A stretch of 38,349 nucleotides of DNA from Bdellovibrionales bacterium (GTDB lineage: Bacteria > Bdellovibrionota > UBA1018 > CAIMNF01). Of this stretch, positions 24,996-32,387 are shown in pieces (the stretch's first letter is position 1; each line of letters starts with the position of its first letter). The position numbers and the translations under genes are program-made. Location: positions 1 through 38,349 of the forward strand of contig JAGWXK010000012.1 of the NCBI GenBank assembly GCA_018969905.1, read 5' to 3'. Below the pieces are notes generated by a model that was given only the letters and a program-made list of their open reading frames with translations, had not been told where the DNA came from and did no database searches.

Positions 24996-25982
24996 TTAAT
25001 GCGAACCCGCGTGCTCACTTTCAAGCCATCGCTCGGCATCGATTGCAGCCATGCAACCGGTTCCCGCAGCAGTGATCGCCTGACGATACACATGATCCGC
25101 CACGTCCCCCGCAGCAAAGACTCCGGGAATTTCGGTGCGGGTTGAACCCGGCTGAATGATGAGGTATTCGGCATCCGTGGTTTTCAGCTGGCCTTTGAAT
25201 AACTTGGTGTTTGGCTGATGCCCGATGGCGACAAAGAATCCTGTCACGGGAAGTTCGCTGATCGCGCCTGTCTTCAGATTCTTGAGCTTGAGCCCGACCA
25301 CCTCATCTTGCCCCAGAACATCCTCAACTGCAGTGTCATAGATCACTTTGATCTTCGGATTTTTGAGCACACGATCCTGCATCACCTTGGAGGCACGGAA
25401 CACGTCCCGCCTGTGAATGAGGGTCACGGATTTCGCAAAACGAGTGAGGAAGTTCGCTTCTTCCATTGCGGTGTCACCACCGCCCACAACCGCGATGTCC
25501 TGATTTCGGAAAAAGAATCCGTCACACGTGGCGCATGCCGACACCCCGCGGCCCATCAAGCGAATTTCATTCTTAAGCCCGAGAAGTTTCGCCGAAGCTC
25601 CGGTCGCGATCACAAGCGCGCGAGTCTTCACTTCGGTTCCATCGGCAAGCGACAAAGTGAAGGGGCGCTTTTGCAGATCGACCCTTTGGACATCCCCCAC
25701 TTTGAAGCGGGTTCCGAATCGCTCCGCTTGGGCCCGAAACGATTGCATGAGCTCAGGCCCCTGAACTCCGTGAGGGAATCCCGGATAATTCTCAACTTCG
25801 CTGGTAATCGTGAGCTGTCCGCCTGGCTGAGCACCTTCCACACAAAGTGGCGCAAGGTTTGCTCGCGCAGCATACACGGCGGCAGTGAGACCGGCGGGCC
25901 CGGTTCCCAGGATTACCAAATTCTCAATCCCATCCGCCGGAGCGGAGGTGGTGGACGAGGACGATGCAGCAGCTTGGCCCAT
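24996..25982 (-). CDS. trxB: Thioredoxin reductase
   Basis: 328 residues. The FAD-binding ILGTGPAGLTAAVYAARANL stands near residue 25, the redox pair CATC at 150-153 (SACATCDGFFFRNQDIAVVG), the NADPH-binding VVGGGDTAMEEANFL, then IHRRDVFRASKVMQDR, and the FAD motif PGVFAAGDVADHVYRQAITA near the C-terminus. It reduces thioredoxin with NADPH in the cytosol. A Ser/Ala-rich N-terminal extension of about 18 residues precedes the fold. GAGGGG lies 7 nt before the ATG. No thioredoxin gene is adjacent. It is transcribed with the lol genes and probably with the 59-residue ORF 30 bp upstream. Confidence 0.97.
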   Translation of the reverse strand: MGQAAASSSSTTSAPADGIENLVILGTGPAGLTAAVYAARANLAPLCVEGAQPGGQLTITSEVENYPGFPHGVQGPELMQSFRAQAERFGTRFKVGDVQRVDLQKRPFTLSLADGTEVKTRALVIATGASAKLLGLKNEIRLMGRGVSACATCDGFFFRNQDIAVVGGGDTAMEEANFLTRFAKSVTLIHRRDVFRASKVMQDRVLKNPKIKVIYDTAVEDVLGQDEVVGLKLKNLKTGAISELPVTGFFVAIGHQPNTKLFKGQLKTTDAEYLIIQPGSTRTEIPGVFAAGDVADHVYRQAITAAGTGCMAAIDAERWLESEHAGSH

Positions 25983-26012
25983 GGTGATTCCCCTCAGCTA
26001 GAATTGTCGGAC

Positions 26013-26192
26013 TTACTGACCCTGTTCGTTCAGCTCATCAAGACTGATGTAGGCCGCGTTCTCAGCATCATCGGGAAGCGACTCAACAAAAGTCTTCGCT
26101 TCCTTGTCGGTCACCACATTGCGAACAAGATTTCTCTCGAGCATGCGGACATCAAATTTTTTCTCGTGAATGGCTTCGTGAAGTAATGACAT
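26013..26192 (-). CDS. Small 59-residue protein upstream of trxB, function unknown
   Basis: An ATG at 26192 opens 59 codons ending at a TAA at 26013. The protein starts MSLLHEAIHEKKFDVRMLER and ends YISLDELNEQGQ, with middle segments NLVRNVVTDKEAKTFVESLP and DDAENAA. It is charged, soluble and helical, with amino-acid use like a real cytosolic protein. It ends 30 bp before trxB on the same strand. No Shine-Dalgarno is visible, but a TTGACT-17-TAAACC promoter candidate ends 9 nt before the ATG, as for other first genes here. I recognise no family. It fills most of what would otherwise be a 310-bp gap. Confidence 0.6.
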   Translation of the reverse strand: MSLLHEAIHEKKFDVRMLERNLVRNVVTDKEAKTFVESLPDDAENAAYISLDELNEQGQ

Positions 26193-26201
26193 AGACAGAA
26201 G

Positions 26202-26230
26202 GGTTTACGTGAAAAGCGCTTCAAAGTCAA
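26202..26230 (-). promoter_or_regulatory. Candidate promoter for the small ORF-trxB-lol-bam-lpx run
   Basis: Minus strand: TTGACT (26225-26230; five of six), a 17-bp spacer, TAAACC (26202-26207; three of six), then 9 nt to the ATG at 26192. Confidence 0.4.
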
Positions 26231-26292
26231 AGAAATAGCCCGCTTTCTGCAAGCTCGCCCCGTTCCTGCCGAGCGAACCCGATCCGGGCTTT

Positions 26293-27105
26293 TCATGGGG
26301 AGCTGAAGGATTTCGGTTTAACCGCGCGAGTGGCCAAAAAGCAGGGAATCAGTCGATTCAAGGCCCCCGTGGCCTCGGCATCTTCTCCCCAAAAATCCTC
26401 ATACATGTCGACCAAATGAAATCCCGCCCGCAGCTGCCCGCCGATTTGCTGCTCCAGGGTATGACCGAAACAGAGGGGCTCATTTTTGTCGGTGTATCTC
26501 CGCCGCTCTTCCTCGGTCAGTGAGGTCAGATCAGAGTACGGAATGGCATACTTAAGCTGAGCCACCCCCTTGGCATCCAGATCAGGATCGACCGAATAAA
26601 GAATCGGATTCACAAAGCCCGCAATCATTTCGCCTCCGGGCTTAAGCACTCGAAATGCCTCATCCCAAACCGGTTGGATGTTTTCAACAAAAGTGTTGGA
26701 GCAGGGATGAAAGATGAAGTCGAAGCTTGCATCCGGAAAACGGGAGAGATCCCTCATGTCGCCACGTTCTGCTTGGATCGTGAGTCCTGCGCTCGAAGCG
26801 GTGACCCGATCCTGCTCGAGCTGACGCTCGGATAAATCGAAAACCGTTACATCGGCCCCCGCTGCTGCAAAAATCGGAGTTTGTTGGCCGCCCCCGGATG
26901 CCAAGTTCAGGATTTTCACGCCATCCATTCGACCTTCACGCGCCGGAAACCAGTTCATGGGAACATGCTTTGCAGGGGTAAGGAGAACACTCCACATCCC
27001 CTTTCTGGCATCCTCCATTTGCTGCGAGCTTACGGGGACGGTCCAGCGGTTCCTGATCGCAACCTGATGGTTCCACGCTTTGCGATTGTACTCGGTTGGA
27101 TCCAT
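26293..27105 (-). CDS. Class I SAM-dependent methyltransferase
   Basis: 270 residues. The SAM-binding fold is shown by KILNLASGGGQQTPIFAAAG (motif I), VTVFDLSERQLEQDR, IQAERGDMRDLSRFPDASFD and EAFRVLKPGGEMIAGFVNP. This is a UbiE/Methyltransf_11 type enzyme, probably on a small molecule; the substrate is not evident. The N-terminal region (YNRKAWNHQVAIRNRWTVPV) recurs in this subfamily. AAGGTGA lies 6 nt before the ATG. It follows the rhomboid gene by 20 bp and likely shares its transcript with the epimerase gene further upstream. It is cytosolic. Confidence 0.85.
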   Translation of the reverse strand: MDPTEYNRKAWNHQVAIRNRWTVPVSSQQMEDARKGMWSVLLTPAKHVPMNWFPAREGRMDGVKILNLASGGGQQTPIFAAAGADVTVFDLSERQLEQDRVTASSAGLTIQAERGDMRDLSRFPDASFDFIFHPCSNTFVENIQPVWDEAFRVLKPGGEMIAGFVNPILYSVDPDLDAKGVAQLKYAIPYSDLTSLTEEERRRYTDKNEPLCFGHTLEQQIGGQLRAGFHLVDMYEDFWGEDAEATGALNRLIPCFLATRAVKPKSFSSP

Positions 27106-27125
27106 TGTATTTCACCTTCCCTGGC

Positions 27126-27842
27126 TCAATGCCAGGTCTTGGGCCCATTCCGATCGTCATCCTCCGGAGGATTGTCTTTCACCAGGCGCAGGTGGGATGC
27201 AGATTTCTTCTTTTTTGGCGATGCCCCCCGGGTTAACTGAAACCCCTTGGCCTGAAGCCACAAAAACAAGAATCCCGCCCCCATTCCGGAAAGATGGGCG
27301 ATCGCACCCAGGCCCCCTTGATTCGAAGAGAATGCCGCCTGCAGAAACTCGATGCCCGCAAGAATCCAGATGAACTGACTTGCCCTCATCGGAAACAGCA
27401 TCATGAAAAACATCTGCCGATCCGGAAACAGGATTCCGTACGCAAGCAGTAACCCATAAATCCCGCCTGAGGCTCCAACCATGGGAATGGAAAGATAAAG
27501 GGGATTTGAAATCAAGAACTGCACGAACAGGTAAAAAAGCCCTGCCATGGTGGCGCAGTAAAAATAATAAAGAAGCATCTTGCGACGCCCCCACACCGCT
27601 TCAATATCCGAGCCAACAAAGGCCAGTACCAAAAGATTCAAAATGAGGTGCATGACATCCGCATGAAGAAAACTATAGGTGAAAAGCTGCCAGATCTTCC
27701 CTCCGAGAATCGCATTCGGAATCAAGCCAAACCAGGCATTGAACGGAAACCCAAGAAACTGGGTCAAAGACTGTTGAAAGACGAAGATCACAACATAAAC
27801 GATCAACAAACGTTTCAGGGTTTCGCTGATTCTAATGGGCAT
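27126..27842 (-). CDS. Rhomboid-family intramembrane serine protease
   Basis: 238 residues from the ATG at 27842, with GGAG 7 nt upstream. Six hydrophobic segments are visible. The catalytic Ser is in GASGGIYG (Ser125) and the catalytic His in GAIAHLSGMGAG (His183). HLILNLLVL (His65, Asn69) supplies the oxyanion residues, and WQLFTYSFLHAD is typical. It cleaves transmembrane segments in the inner membrane; the substrate is unknown. A Lys-rich then acidic cytosolic tail of about 45 residues follows the last helix. The start lies inside the end of the epimerase gene (11-bp overlap), so translation is coupled. Confidence 0.93.
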   Translation of the reverse strand: MPIRISETLKRLLIVYVVIFVFQQSLTQFLGFPFNAWFGLIPNAILGGKIWQLFTYSFLHADVMHLILNLLVLAFVGSDIEAVWGRRKMLLYYFYCATMAGLFYLFVQFLISNPLYLSIPMVGASGGIYGLLLAYGILFPDRQMFFMMLFPMRASQFIWILAGIEFLQAAFSSNQGGLGAIAHLSGMGAGFLFLWLQAKGFQLTRGASPKKKKSASHLRLVKDNPPEDDDRNGPKTWH

Positions 27843-28260
27843 GGGTCGACTCCATAAGCTCAATCAAAACCCCACCCGCAGTGGCCGGATGAATGAAATT
27901 GATCCGCATGTTCTGCGCACCTTTTTTGGGAACCTCAAAGGTGAATCGAAAGCCCTCTTGCTTCAGGGTCTCGCAAAGTGAATCGAGCTTTCCGGATTCG
28001 ACCTGAAACGACAGGTGATGAATGCCAGGGCCTCTTTTTCCGATAAAGCGTGCAACAGATCCAGCCGGATCCACGACCTCGAGCAACTCCAAGTGCGGAG
28101 GCTCGCCCTGGAGGTTGAAAAAATGTACATTCACACCTTGATCCGGAACCATTTCGCTGATTCCCCGACCGATGCCCAAAATCCGAAAGAGCTTTTCCAA
28201 GGGAGAGCTTCCTGCTTCGGTGGCTATGCCGATGTGATTGAGAGTGATTTGAATAGACAT
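27832..28260 (-). CDS. mce: Methylmalonyl-CoA epimerase / glyoxalase-family protein
   Basis: 142 residues, two VOC beta-alpha-beta modules. Diagnostic are ITLNHIGIATEAGSSPLEKL, HLELLEVVDPAGSVARFIGK, RGPGIHHLSFQVE, NMRINFIHPATAGGVLIELM. The metal ligands are His in LNHIG, His in HHLSF and Glu in LIEL. It racemises methylmalonyl-CoA in propionate and odd-chain metabolism. No mutase is nearby, so another VOC function remains possible. The start is taken at 28260 (MSIQITLNHI). There is no Shine-Dalgarno, but TAGGCT ends 7 nt upstream. It is the first gene of an epimerase-rhomboid-methyltransferase unit. Confidence 0.87.
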   Translation of the reverse strand: MSIQITLNHIGIATEAGSSPLEKLFRILGIGRGISEMVPDQGVNVHFFNLQGEPPHLELLEVVDPAGSVARFIGKRGPGIHHLSFQVESGKLDSLCETLKQEGFRFTFEVPKKGAQNMRINFIHPATAGGVLIELMESTHAH

Positions 28261-28267
28261 GCCAGAG

Positions 28268-28296
28268 AGCCTAGCGAAAAAAAAAGGAGCCGTCAT
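28268..28296 (-). promoter_or_regulatory. Candidate promoter for the epimerase gene, leaderless-type
   Basis: Minus strand: ATGACG (28291-28296; four of six), a 17-bp spacer containing a nine-T run, TAGGCT (28268-28273), then 7 nt to the ATG at 28260. Confidence 0.5.
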
Positions 28297-28594
28297 CACC
28301 TCGCTGTACCCGGATTGACCTCCTCAGTCTGTGGTCTCTCCGAATTAGATGAAACGGCCCCCAGTCAAGTGCCTATGCCTTTGGTACCCACCAAAGCACC
28401 TCCAGCCTAGACGATATCCCTATCGGCTACACCAAGTGGAACTTGAGTGTTTTTTTTTATCACTGCAATGCAATGAAATTATGGGCAAAAACTCCATCTC
28501 TCCGACCCAAACTCCTTGGCTGTCGAGTGGCAAAATGAGAGTCATTCAATATTGGATTGACTCAGTCGGAAATGAGCTGTAAGATCCGCCCGCC
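28297..28594. other. Non-coding stretch upstream of the epimerase gene
   Basis: I see no convincing gene on either strand here. It holds a small hairpin (28379-28396), a run of nine T residues after an A-rich-poor segment near 28450, and the short repeat TGCAATGCAATG near 28465-28476. It may contain plus-strand promoter sequence for the following genes. Confidence 0.4.
28379..28396. repeat. Short perfect inverted repeat
   Basis: CTTTGGT and ACCAAAG arms of 7 bp surround an ACCC loop. No T-run follows, so it is not an obvious terminator. Confidence 0.4.
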
Positions 28595-28795
28595 ATGGCA
28601 GCAACCGAACGAGTTCTGATCCTTAGACCAAAACCAGATGCTTCCCGCGAAAAACGGGATGCTTTTGAGTCTTTTGGATTGAGAATCAGGGTTCGGACCA
28701 CCACTGCCTCACTGTCGGATTATCCTGACTGGAACCTGGATGAGCTTCGCGTGCAGGATCGGGATCGCCTGGTCACAGACGGGTCCTGTTCCTGA
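28595..28795 (+). CDS. Possible small protein, unknown
   Basis: A 66-codon frame from an ATG at 28595 (MAATERVLILRPKPDASREK) ends at 28795. It is charged and soluble with no recognised domain and no Shine-Dalgarno. It lies in an otherwise empty region before the TRL lipoprotein gene. It may be real or chance; I rate it low. Confidence 0.25.
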   Translation: MAATERVLILRPKPDASREKRDAFESFGLRIRVRTTTASLSDYPDWNLDELRVQDRDRLVTDGSCS

Positions 28796-28839
28796 CAAAC
28801 CTGTGGCCCACAACCGAAAGTTTTGCTCAAATGGGGTGC

Positions 28840-29169
28840 ATGACTCACCTTACTGCTCCATTTAGAGCTGCGCTCCTGCCGATGACGTTTTCCTTGCTTT
28901 CCTCCTGCGCCACTCCCGCTTCCCACACGGGAATGGGATTGATTCGAACCAATCATTACGAGGGCGTTCTGGTGACCGCCAATCCCGCAGGAAAAAAACG
29001 AGGAATGGCCTGCACGGAAAACTATTTCGGTCTCGTCACAACGGGGGATGCCACACTTTCCGCGGCAATGAAAGACGGTGCAATCACAACCGTCAGCTCT
29101 GTAGATCACCATTATGAGAGCACGCTCGGTGTTTTTGGAAAAGTTTGTACGATCGTCACGGGAAATTAG
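28840..29169 (+). CDS. TRL-family lipoprotein
   Basis: 109 residues from the ATG at 28840; a start at 28831 would add three residues. The N-terminus ends in LLSSC (Cys22), a lipobox. The rest fits the TRL (tRNA-associated locus-like) family of small bacterial lipoproteins: MGLIRTNHYEGVLVTANPAG, KRGMACTENYFGLVTTGDAT, LSAAMKDGAITTVSSVDHHY and LGVFGKVCTIVTGN. The function of the family is not established. The two cysteines in MACTEN and KVCTIV are conserved in position. It is convergent with the RDD gene. There is no clear Shine-Dalgarno. Confidence 0.78.
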   Translation: MTHLTAPFRAALLPMTFSLLSSCATPASHTGMGLIRTNHYEGVLVTANPAGKKRGMACTENYFGLVTTGDATLSAAMKDGAITTVSSVDHHYESTLGVFGKVCTIVTGN

Positions 29170-29186
29170 ATTTTGAAACCATGAAT

Positions 29187-29209
29187 GAAGGCCGGCTCAC
29201 GCAGCCTTC
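29187..29209. repeat. Weak inverted repeat between convergent genes
   Basis: GAAGGC and GCCTTC (6-bp arms, 11-nt loop) lie at the junction of the convergent TRL and RDD genes. It overlaps the RDD stop codon and has no adjacent T-run, so terminator function is uncertain. Confidence 0.25.
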
Positions 29210-29808
29210 TTCCGCTCGTTTTTCCCTTTCAGAGGAAGCTGAATCACCGTTGCAGAAGGACGTTCCGCTTGGGCATTGGAAATGATCATCATCTGCAGAG
29301 CGGTCTCCGGATCGAGAGCCTCTTCCATGGGTTCGATTTCAAGAGAAGCGGACTCAAAGGAAGGAACCACATCCGTGTCCGCAAGGACATCATGCAGGGT
29401 TCGTTGTTCAGGATGGAAAAATGCATAAAGATAGCCCCCTCCAAAAATTGAGAATGATCCCATGGAAAGAAGCCACCTCCCGGTCACCTTTGACCAGGTG
29501 AGGGCGGTTCCGGAAGAAATGAGCTCAAGTTTGAACAGTTTTTTCCCAACAGATGCGCGCGAAATGCCCTGAATCGGCACCCGATTCAAAAACGAAACCC
29601 CAAGAGCCCAAAACACGAATCCAATTCCGAATCCGCTCTTGATCGAGCTTTGCATCATCTGCGGATTCACGTTTTGGTTCATCACGGTAACCAAAGCAGC
29701 AACCATGGCACCAAAATAGGATCCGAGCAGGCCTCCGGTGAATTCCATAACAAAATCAACCAGTGAGGCCCCAAGTTTTCTCAACATCTCGGTTCGGCGG
29801 GTGCTCAT
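29197..29808 (-). CDS. RDD-family membrane protein
   Basis: 203 residues. The RDD pattern is visible: R..GASLVDFVMEFTGGLLGS (first helix with Asp), GISRASVGKKLFKLELISSG, LTWSKVTGRWLLSMGSFSIF and RTLHDVLADTDVVP. Three or four hydrophobic segments span residues about 20-150. An acidic then basic cytosolic tail ends in KGKNERKKAA. RDD proteins are inner-membrane proteins, some implicated in ion transport, but most lack a known function. No Shine-Dalgarno is seen. A TTAGTTGATTAA sequence 17 bp upstream also occurs near 12470. Confidence 0.82.
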   Translation of the reverse strand: MSTRRTEMLRKLGASLVDFVMEFTGGLLGSYFGAMVAALVTVMNQNVNPQMMQSSIKSGFGIGFVFWALGVSFLNRVPIQGISRASVGKKLFKLELISSGTALTWSKVTGRWLLSMGSFSIFGGGYLYAFFHPEQRTLHDVLADTDVVPSFESASLEIEPMEEALDPETALQMMIISNAQAERPSATVIQLPLKGKNERKKAA

Positions 29809-29885
29809 AAAACACTATCGGAACATTAGTTGATTAAATTGAGCGGTTTTTAATTTTTTCCTCGTTCCGCTGAAAAGAGGACTCC

Positions 29886-31121
29886 CTATCGGAGCTTCCA
29901 GCGGTCAAACCGAGTCAAAAGCAGAAGGCCTGGTGCCATCAGGGAAATCGCAATCAAAAAATACATCTCCCATCCCACGTGCTCCGCAAGGTAGCCGCTC
30001 GGAGGACCCGCTAACACCCGGGTCAAAGCCATCAGACTCGTGAGAAGAGCGTATTGCGTTGCCGTGAACTTGGGATTGCAGAGCATCATGAGAAATGCAG
30101 AATATGCGGCAGTCCCCATGCCACTCAATAAGTTTTCGGTAGTGATTGCGGCAACCATCAAGGGATAATTCTTTCCAAAGTGTGCCAAGGCTACAAAGGT
30201 CAGATTTCCAAGGCCCTGCAGAATCCCGAAGGTCCAGAGTGATTTCTTGACCCCAAGACGGGTCATCACAATTCCTCCGGCAAAAGTCCCAACCAGGGTC
30301 GCAATCATTCCGACCCCTTTGTTCACAACCCCGATATCGGTTTTGGAAAATCCGAGCTGAAGCATGAACGTTGTTGTAAATGCAAGAGCAACCACAACAT
30401 CCATCTTGTAAAGGATGATGAAAGCAAGAACCTCGTACGATCCCTTTCGTTTGAAAAAATCCACCAAGGGCAGCACCACTGCCTCCGCCAGGGACCGGGG
30501 AGGTGTCTCGCGAATTTCCGGCTCGGGCGCAAGAAACACTGTGGTAAGTGCGCCAATTCCCATCGAAAGCGCCATCCAGAAATATACCCTGCTCCACGGC
30601 ATTCGATCCGCAAGAATCAAGGCGAACGCACCACTCAAGATCATCGCAATCCGATAGCCCATGGTATATGTCCCAGCTCCAAGTCCGTACTCCTCCGGTT
30701 TCAGGACCTCGGTGCGCCATGCATCCACCACGATGTCCTGACTTGCACTGAAAAATGCCACCAAGAATGCAATCACCGCCATTTGTACCGGGGAGATGGC
30801 AGGATGGGTGACCGCCATTCCAACAATTCCGAGGATCAACAGGATTTGCGTGATCAAAATCCACCCTCTTCGACGCCCAAAGAAAGGCGGAACATATCGG
30901 TCCATCACCGCGGACCAAAGAAACTTGAGGGTGTATGGTGTTCCAACCAGCGAAAAAATTCCGATCGTGGTCAGGTCAACTTTTTCCTGTGTAAGCCAGG
31001 CCTGAAGAGTGCTTCCAGTCAAAGCAAGTGGAATTCCCGAAGAAAATCCAAGGATCAGGGTCACACCCATCCGTCGATTTCCAAGTACATGAAGAAGATT
31101 CCTGAAAAATGAGTCCTGCAT
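29886..31121 (-). CDS. ampG: AmpG-family muropeptide permease (MFS)
   Basis: 411 residues with about 12 hydrophobic segments. The AmpG signature is strong: LILGFSSGIPLALTGSTLQA, IGIFSLVGTPYTLKFLWSAV, MDRYVPPFFGRRRGWI, ASQDIVVDAWRTEVL and GAGTYTMGYRIAMILSGAFA. The protein imports GlcNAc-anhydro-muropeptides from the periplasm for peptidoglycan recycling. No ampD, nagZ, beta-lactamase or AmpR gene is adjacent, so the role here is probably recycling or, in a predatory lineage, uptake of prey wall fragments (inference). No Shine-Dalgarno; a TACGGT element ends 6 nt before the ATG. Confidence 0.92.
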   Translation of the reverse strand: MQDSFFRNLLHVLGNRRMGVTLILGFSSGIPLALTGSTLQAWLTQEKVDLTTIGIFSLVGTPYTLKFLWSAVMDRYVPPFFGRRRGWILITQILLILGIVGMAVTHPAISPVQMAVIAFLVAFFSASQDIVVDAWRTEVLKPEEYGLGAGTYTMGYRIAMILSGAFALILADRMPWSRVYFWMALSMGIGALTTVFLAPEPEIRETPPRSLAEAVVLPLVDFFKRKGSYEVLAFIILYKMDVVVALAFTTTFMLQLGFSKTDIGVVNKGVGMIATLVGTFAGGIVMTRLGVKKSLWTFGILQGLGNLTFVALAHFGKNYPLMVAAITTENLLSGMGTAAYSAFLMMLCNPKFTATQYALLTSLMALTRVLAGPPSGYLAEHVGWEMYFLIAISLMAPGLLLLTRFDRWKLR

Positions 31122-31127
31122 GGAAGA

Positions 31128-31133
31128 ACCGTA
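31128..31133 (-). promoter_or_regulatory. Candidate -10 element for ampG, leaderless-type
   Basis: TACGGT on the minus strand ends 6 nt before the ATG at 31121. The -35 region 17 bp further up (GTGAGT) is poor. Confidence 0.3.
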
Positions 31134-31156
31134 TCACAACCTGGACCGCCACTCAC

Positions 31157-31612
31157 TCATGAGGATCGGTTTCGAAGGGTGCTGAAAAAGTCCTTCAGGA
31201 CTTTCGAGCATTCAGCCATGGGAGAATAAATCACTTCAAAACGATGATTCAATTTCGGGTGATCGTGAACCCCGAAACCAAGGCAAATGGCTCCGCCTTT
31301 TTCATCTTTTGCTCCATAAACCACTTTTCGAACCCGGGCCTGCTGACAGGCCGCCAGGCACATGGGACATGGCTCCAAGGTCACATAAAGATCACAATCC
31401 ACAAGCCTCCATGACCCCAAAGCCTGCGATGCACCCCGAATGGCCTCCATTTCAGCATGTCCCAGAGGATCCTGCATGGCCTCCCTTGAGTTGGATCCCC
31501 GTCCCACGATTTTTCCCTCGTGAACCAACACGGCACCCACGGGAACTTCCCCTCGGGATCCGGCCTCAATGGCAAGCCTCAGCGCTTCAAGAAGGTAAGG
31601 CTGTGTTTCCAC
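31157..31612 (-). CDS. tadA: tRNA-specific adenosine deaminase TadA
   Basis: 151 residues from a GTG with AAAGGAG 7 nt upstream. The zinc deaminase residues are present in GHAEMEAIRGA and LEPCPMCLAACQQARVRKVV. GEVPVGAVLVHEGKIVGRG and GAKDEKGGAI match TadA. It converts A34 of tRNA-Arg to inosine and is normally essential. The 3' part of the PilZ gene overlaps its start by 26 bp. It is followed by ampG after 35 bp on the same strand. A guanine deaminase is a less likely alternative. Confidence 0.93.
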   Translation of the reverse strand: METQPYLLEALRLAIEAGSRGEVPVGAVLVHEGKIVGRGSNSREAMQDPLGHAEMEAIRGASQALGSWRLVDCDLYVTLEPCPMCLAACQQARVRKVVYGAKDEKGGAICLGFGVHDHPKLNHRFEVIYSPMAECSKVLKDFFSTLRNRSS

Positions 31613-32321
31613 CCGAAGACTCCTTTTGCTGATTGAAATACTTGATGAGAACCCTGACTTTTCTTCTCAGGGCCCTGTCGAACTCCCCGAACTGGATCCC
31701 AATTCCTTTTGGATGGGTGACGGTGCTCTTTGCATTCCAAACCACCTTTCCGGAAAGCACCAGTTCCTGTCCATACGCATTGATTCGGACCTGGATCGGA
31801 TCATGAAGACGGAAATCCAATGGCGTTTTGATGAAGCATCCGCGTGGATTCAAATCCAGAAGCTGCCCTTTGGAGGCGGGAACACCGCTCTGGGTCGGAG
31901 TCAGATCCACGGCAAGGTGGTGGATCCCGGCGATTCCACTCTCCCACCAATTGATCTTTGGAAAGAGATAAGGAACCCTGATCTCCCGTGAGACGATCCG
32001 CAAAAGCAAGTACTGGAGGGTCATTACCAAAACAAAGGCAAATCCTTTGAAATCCGAATTGCTGTGATTGACCAAAATGAGCGCATTGAAATAGGCAGCA
32101 AGCACTTGAGCAATGCCGAAAGTGTACCAAGCCCAATGATGAAACGAGCGTAGACCGATTCCACTCATCACCCAGAACAGCGAGGCGAGGTAAAAGAGGG
32201 GTGAAAGAGCGATTGACACCACTCCCCGAATCGGTAGCTGAAACACCAACGCGGAAAGAAGTGGATGAAGGATCGGAAACCCCACCATGAAAATCGTTAA
32301 GATGCGAAGAGTGCGTGACAT
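31587..32321 (-). CDS. Membrane protein with degenerate C-terminal PilZ domain
   Basis: 244 residues from the ATG at 32321 (AGGA 6 nt upstream); longer in-frame starts exist. Residues about 5-125 hold four hydrophobic segments (ILTIFMVGFPILHPLLSALV, VVSIALSPLFYLASLFWVMS, WAWYTFGIAQVLAAYFNALI, GFAFVLVMTLQYLLLRIV). Residues about 155-235 form a PilZ-like beta-barrel (GQLLDLNPRGCFIKTPLDFR, LVLSGKVVWNAKSTVTHPKG, IGIQFGEFD). PilZ domains bind cyclic di-GMP through RxxxR and [D/N]xSxxG. Here the second motif is DLNPRG (Ser replaced by Asn) and no RxxxR is visible, so ligand binding is doubtful. It overlaps tadA. Confidence 0.8.
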   Translation of the reverse strand: MSRTLRILTIFMVGFPILHPLLSALVFQLPIRGVVSIALSPLFYLASLFWVMSGIGLRSFHHWAWYTFGIAQVLAAYFNALILVNHSNSDFKGFAFVLVMTLQYLLLRIVSREIRVPYLFPKINWWESGIAGIHHLAVDLTPTQSGVPASKGQLLDLNPRGCFIKTPLDFRLHDPIQVRINAYGQELVLSGKVVWNAKSTVTHPKGIGIQFGEFDRALRRKVRVLIKYFNQQKESSGGNTALPS

Positions 32322-32352
32322 CACCATTCCTGTCGCATTTTGGAGCATCTCT

Positions 32353-32381
32353 TTGACGGAGTCACGGGAATTTCGTAGGCT
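32353..32381 (+). promoter_or_regulatory. Strong candidate promoter for the methyltransferase-rsgA unit, leaderless-type
   Basis: TTGACG (32353-32358; five of six), a 17-bp spacer, TAGGCT (32376-32381), then exactly 6 nt to the GTG at 32388. Transcription would begin at the start codon. Confidence 0.6.
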
Positions 32382-32387
32382 CACGGG

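Noticed and set aside
23866-24999. A 377-codon plus-strand frame opposite lolC
   Set aside because: It is the antisense of the lolC gene, rich in His/Arg/Ser without any domain, while the opposite strand encodes a complete permease.
25218-26186. A 322-codon plus-strand frame opposite trxB
   Set aside because: It is antisense to trxB and the small ORF, and its translation has no protein-like pattern.
28720-29112. A 130-codon minus-strand frame over the TRL lipoprotein gene
   Set aside because: It is antisense to a recognisable lipoprotein and has no Shine-Dalgarno or domain.
29905-30918. A 337-codon minus-strand frame inside ampG
   Set aside because: It is another frame of the same strand as ampG, Cys/Gly/Asp-heavy, with no membrane pattern; the ampG frame is clear.
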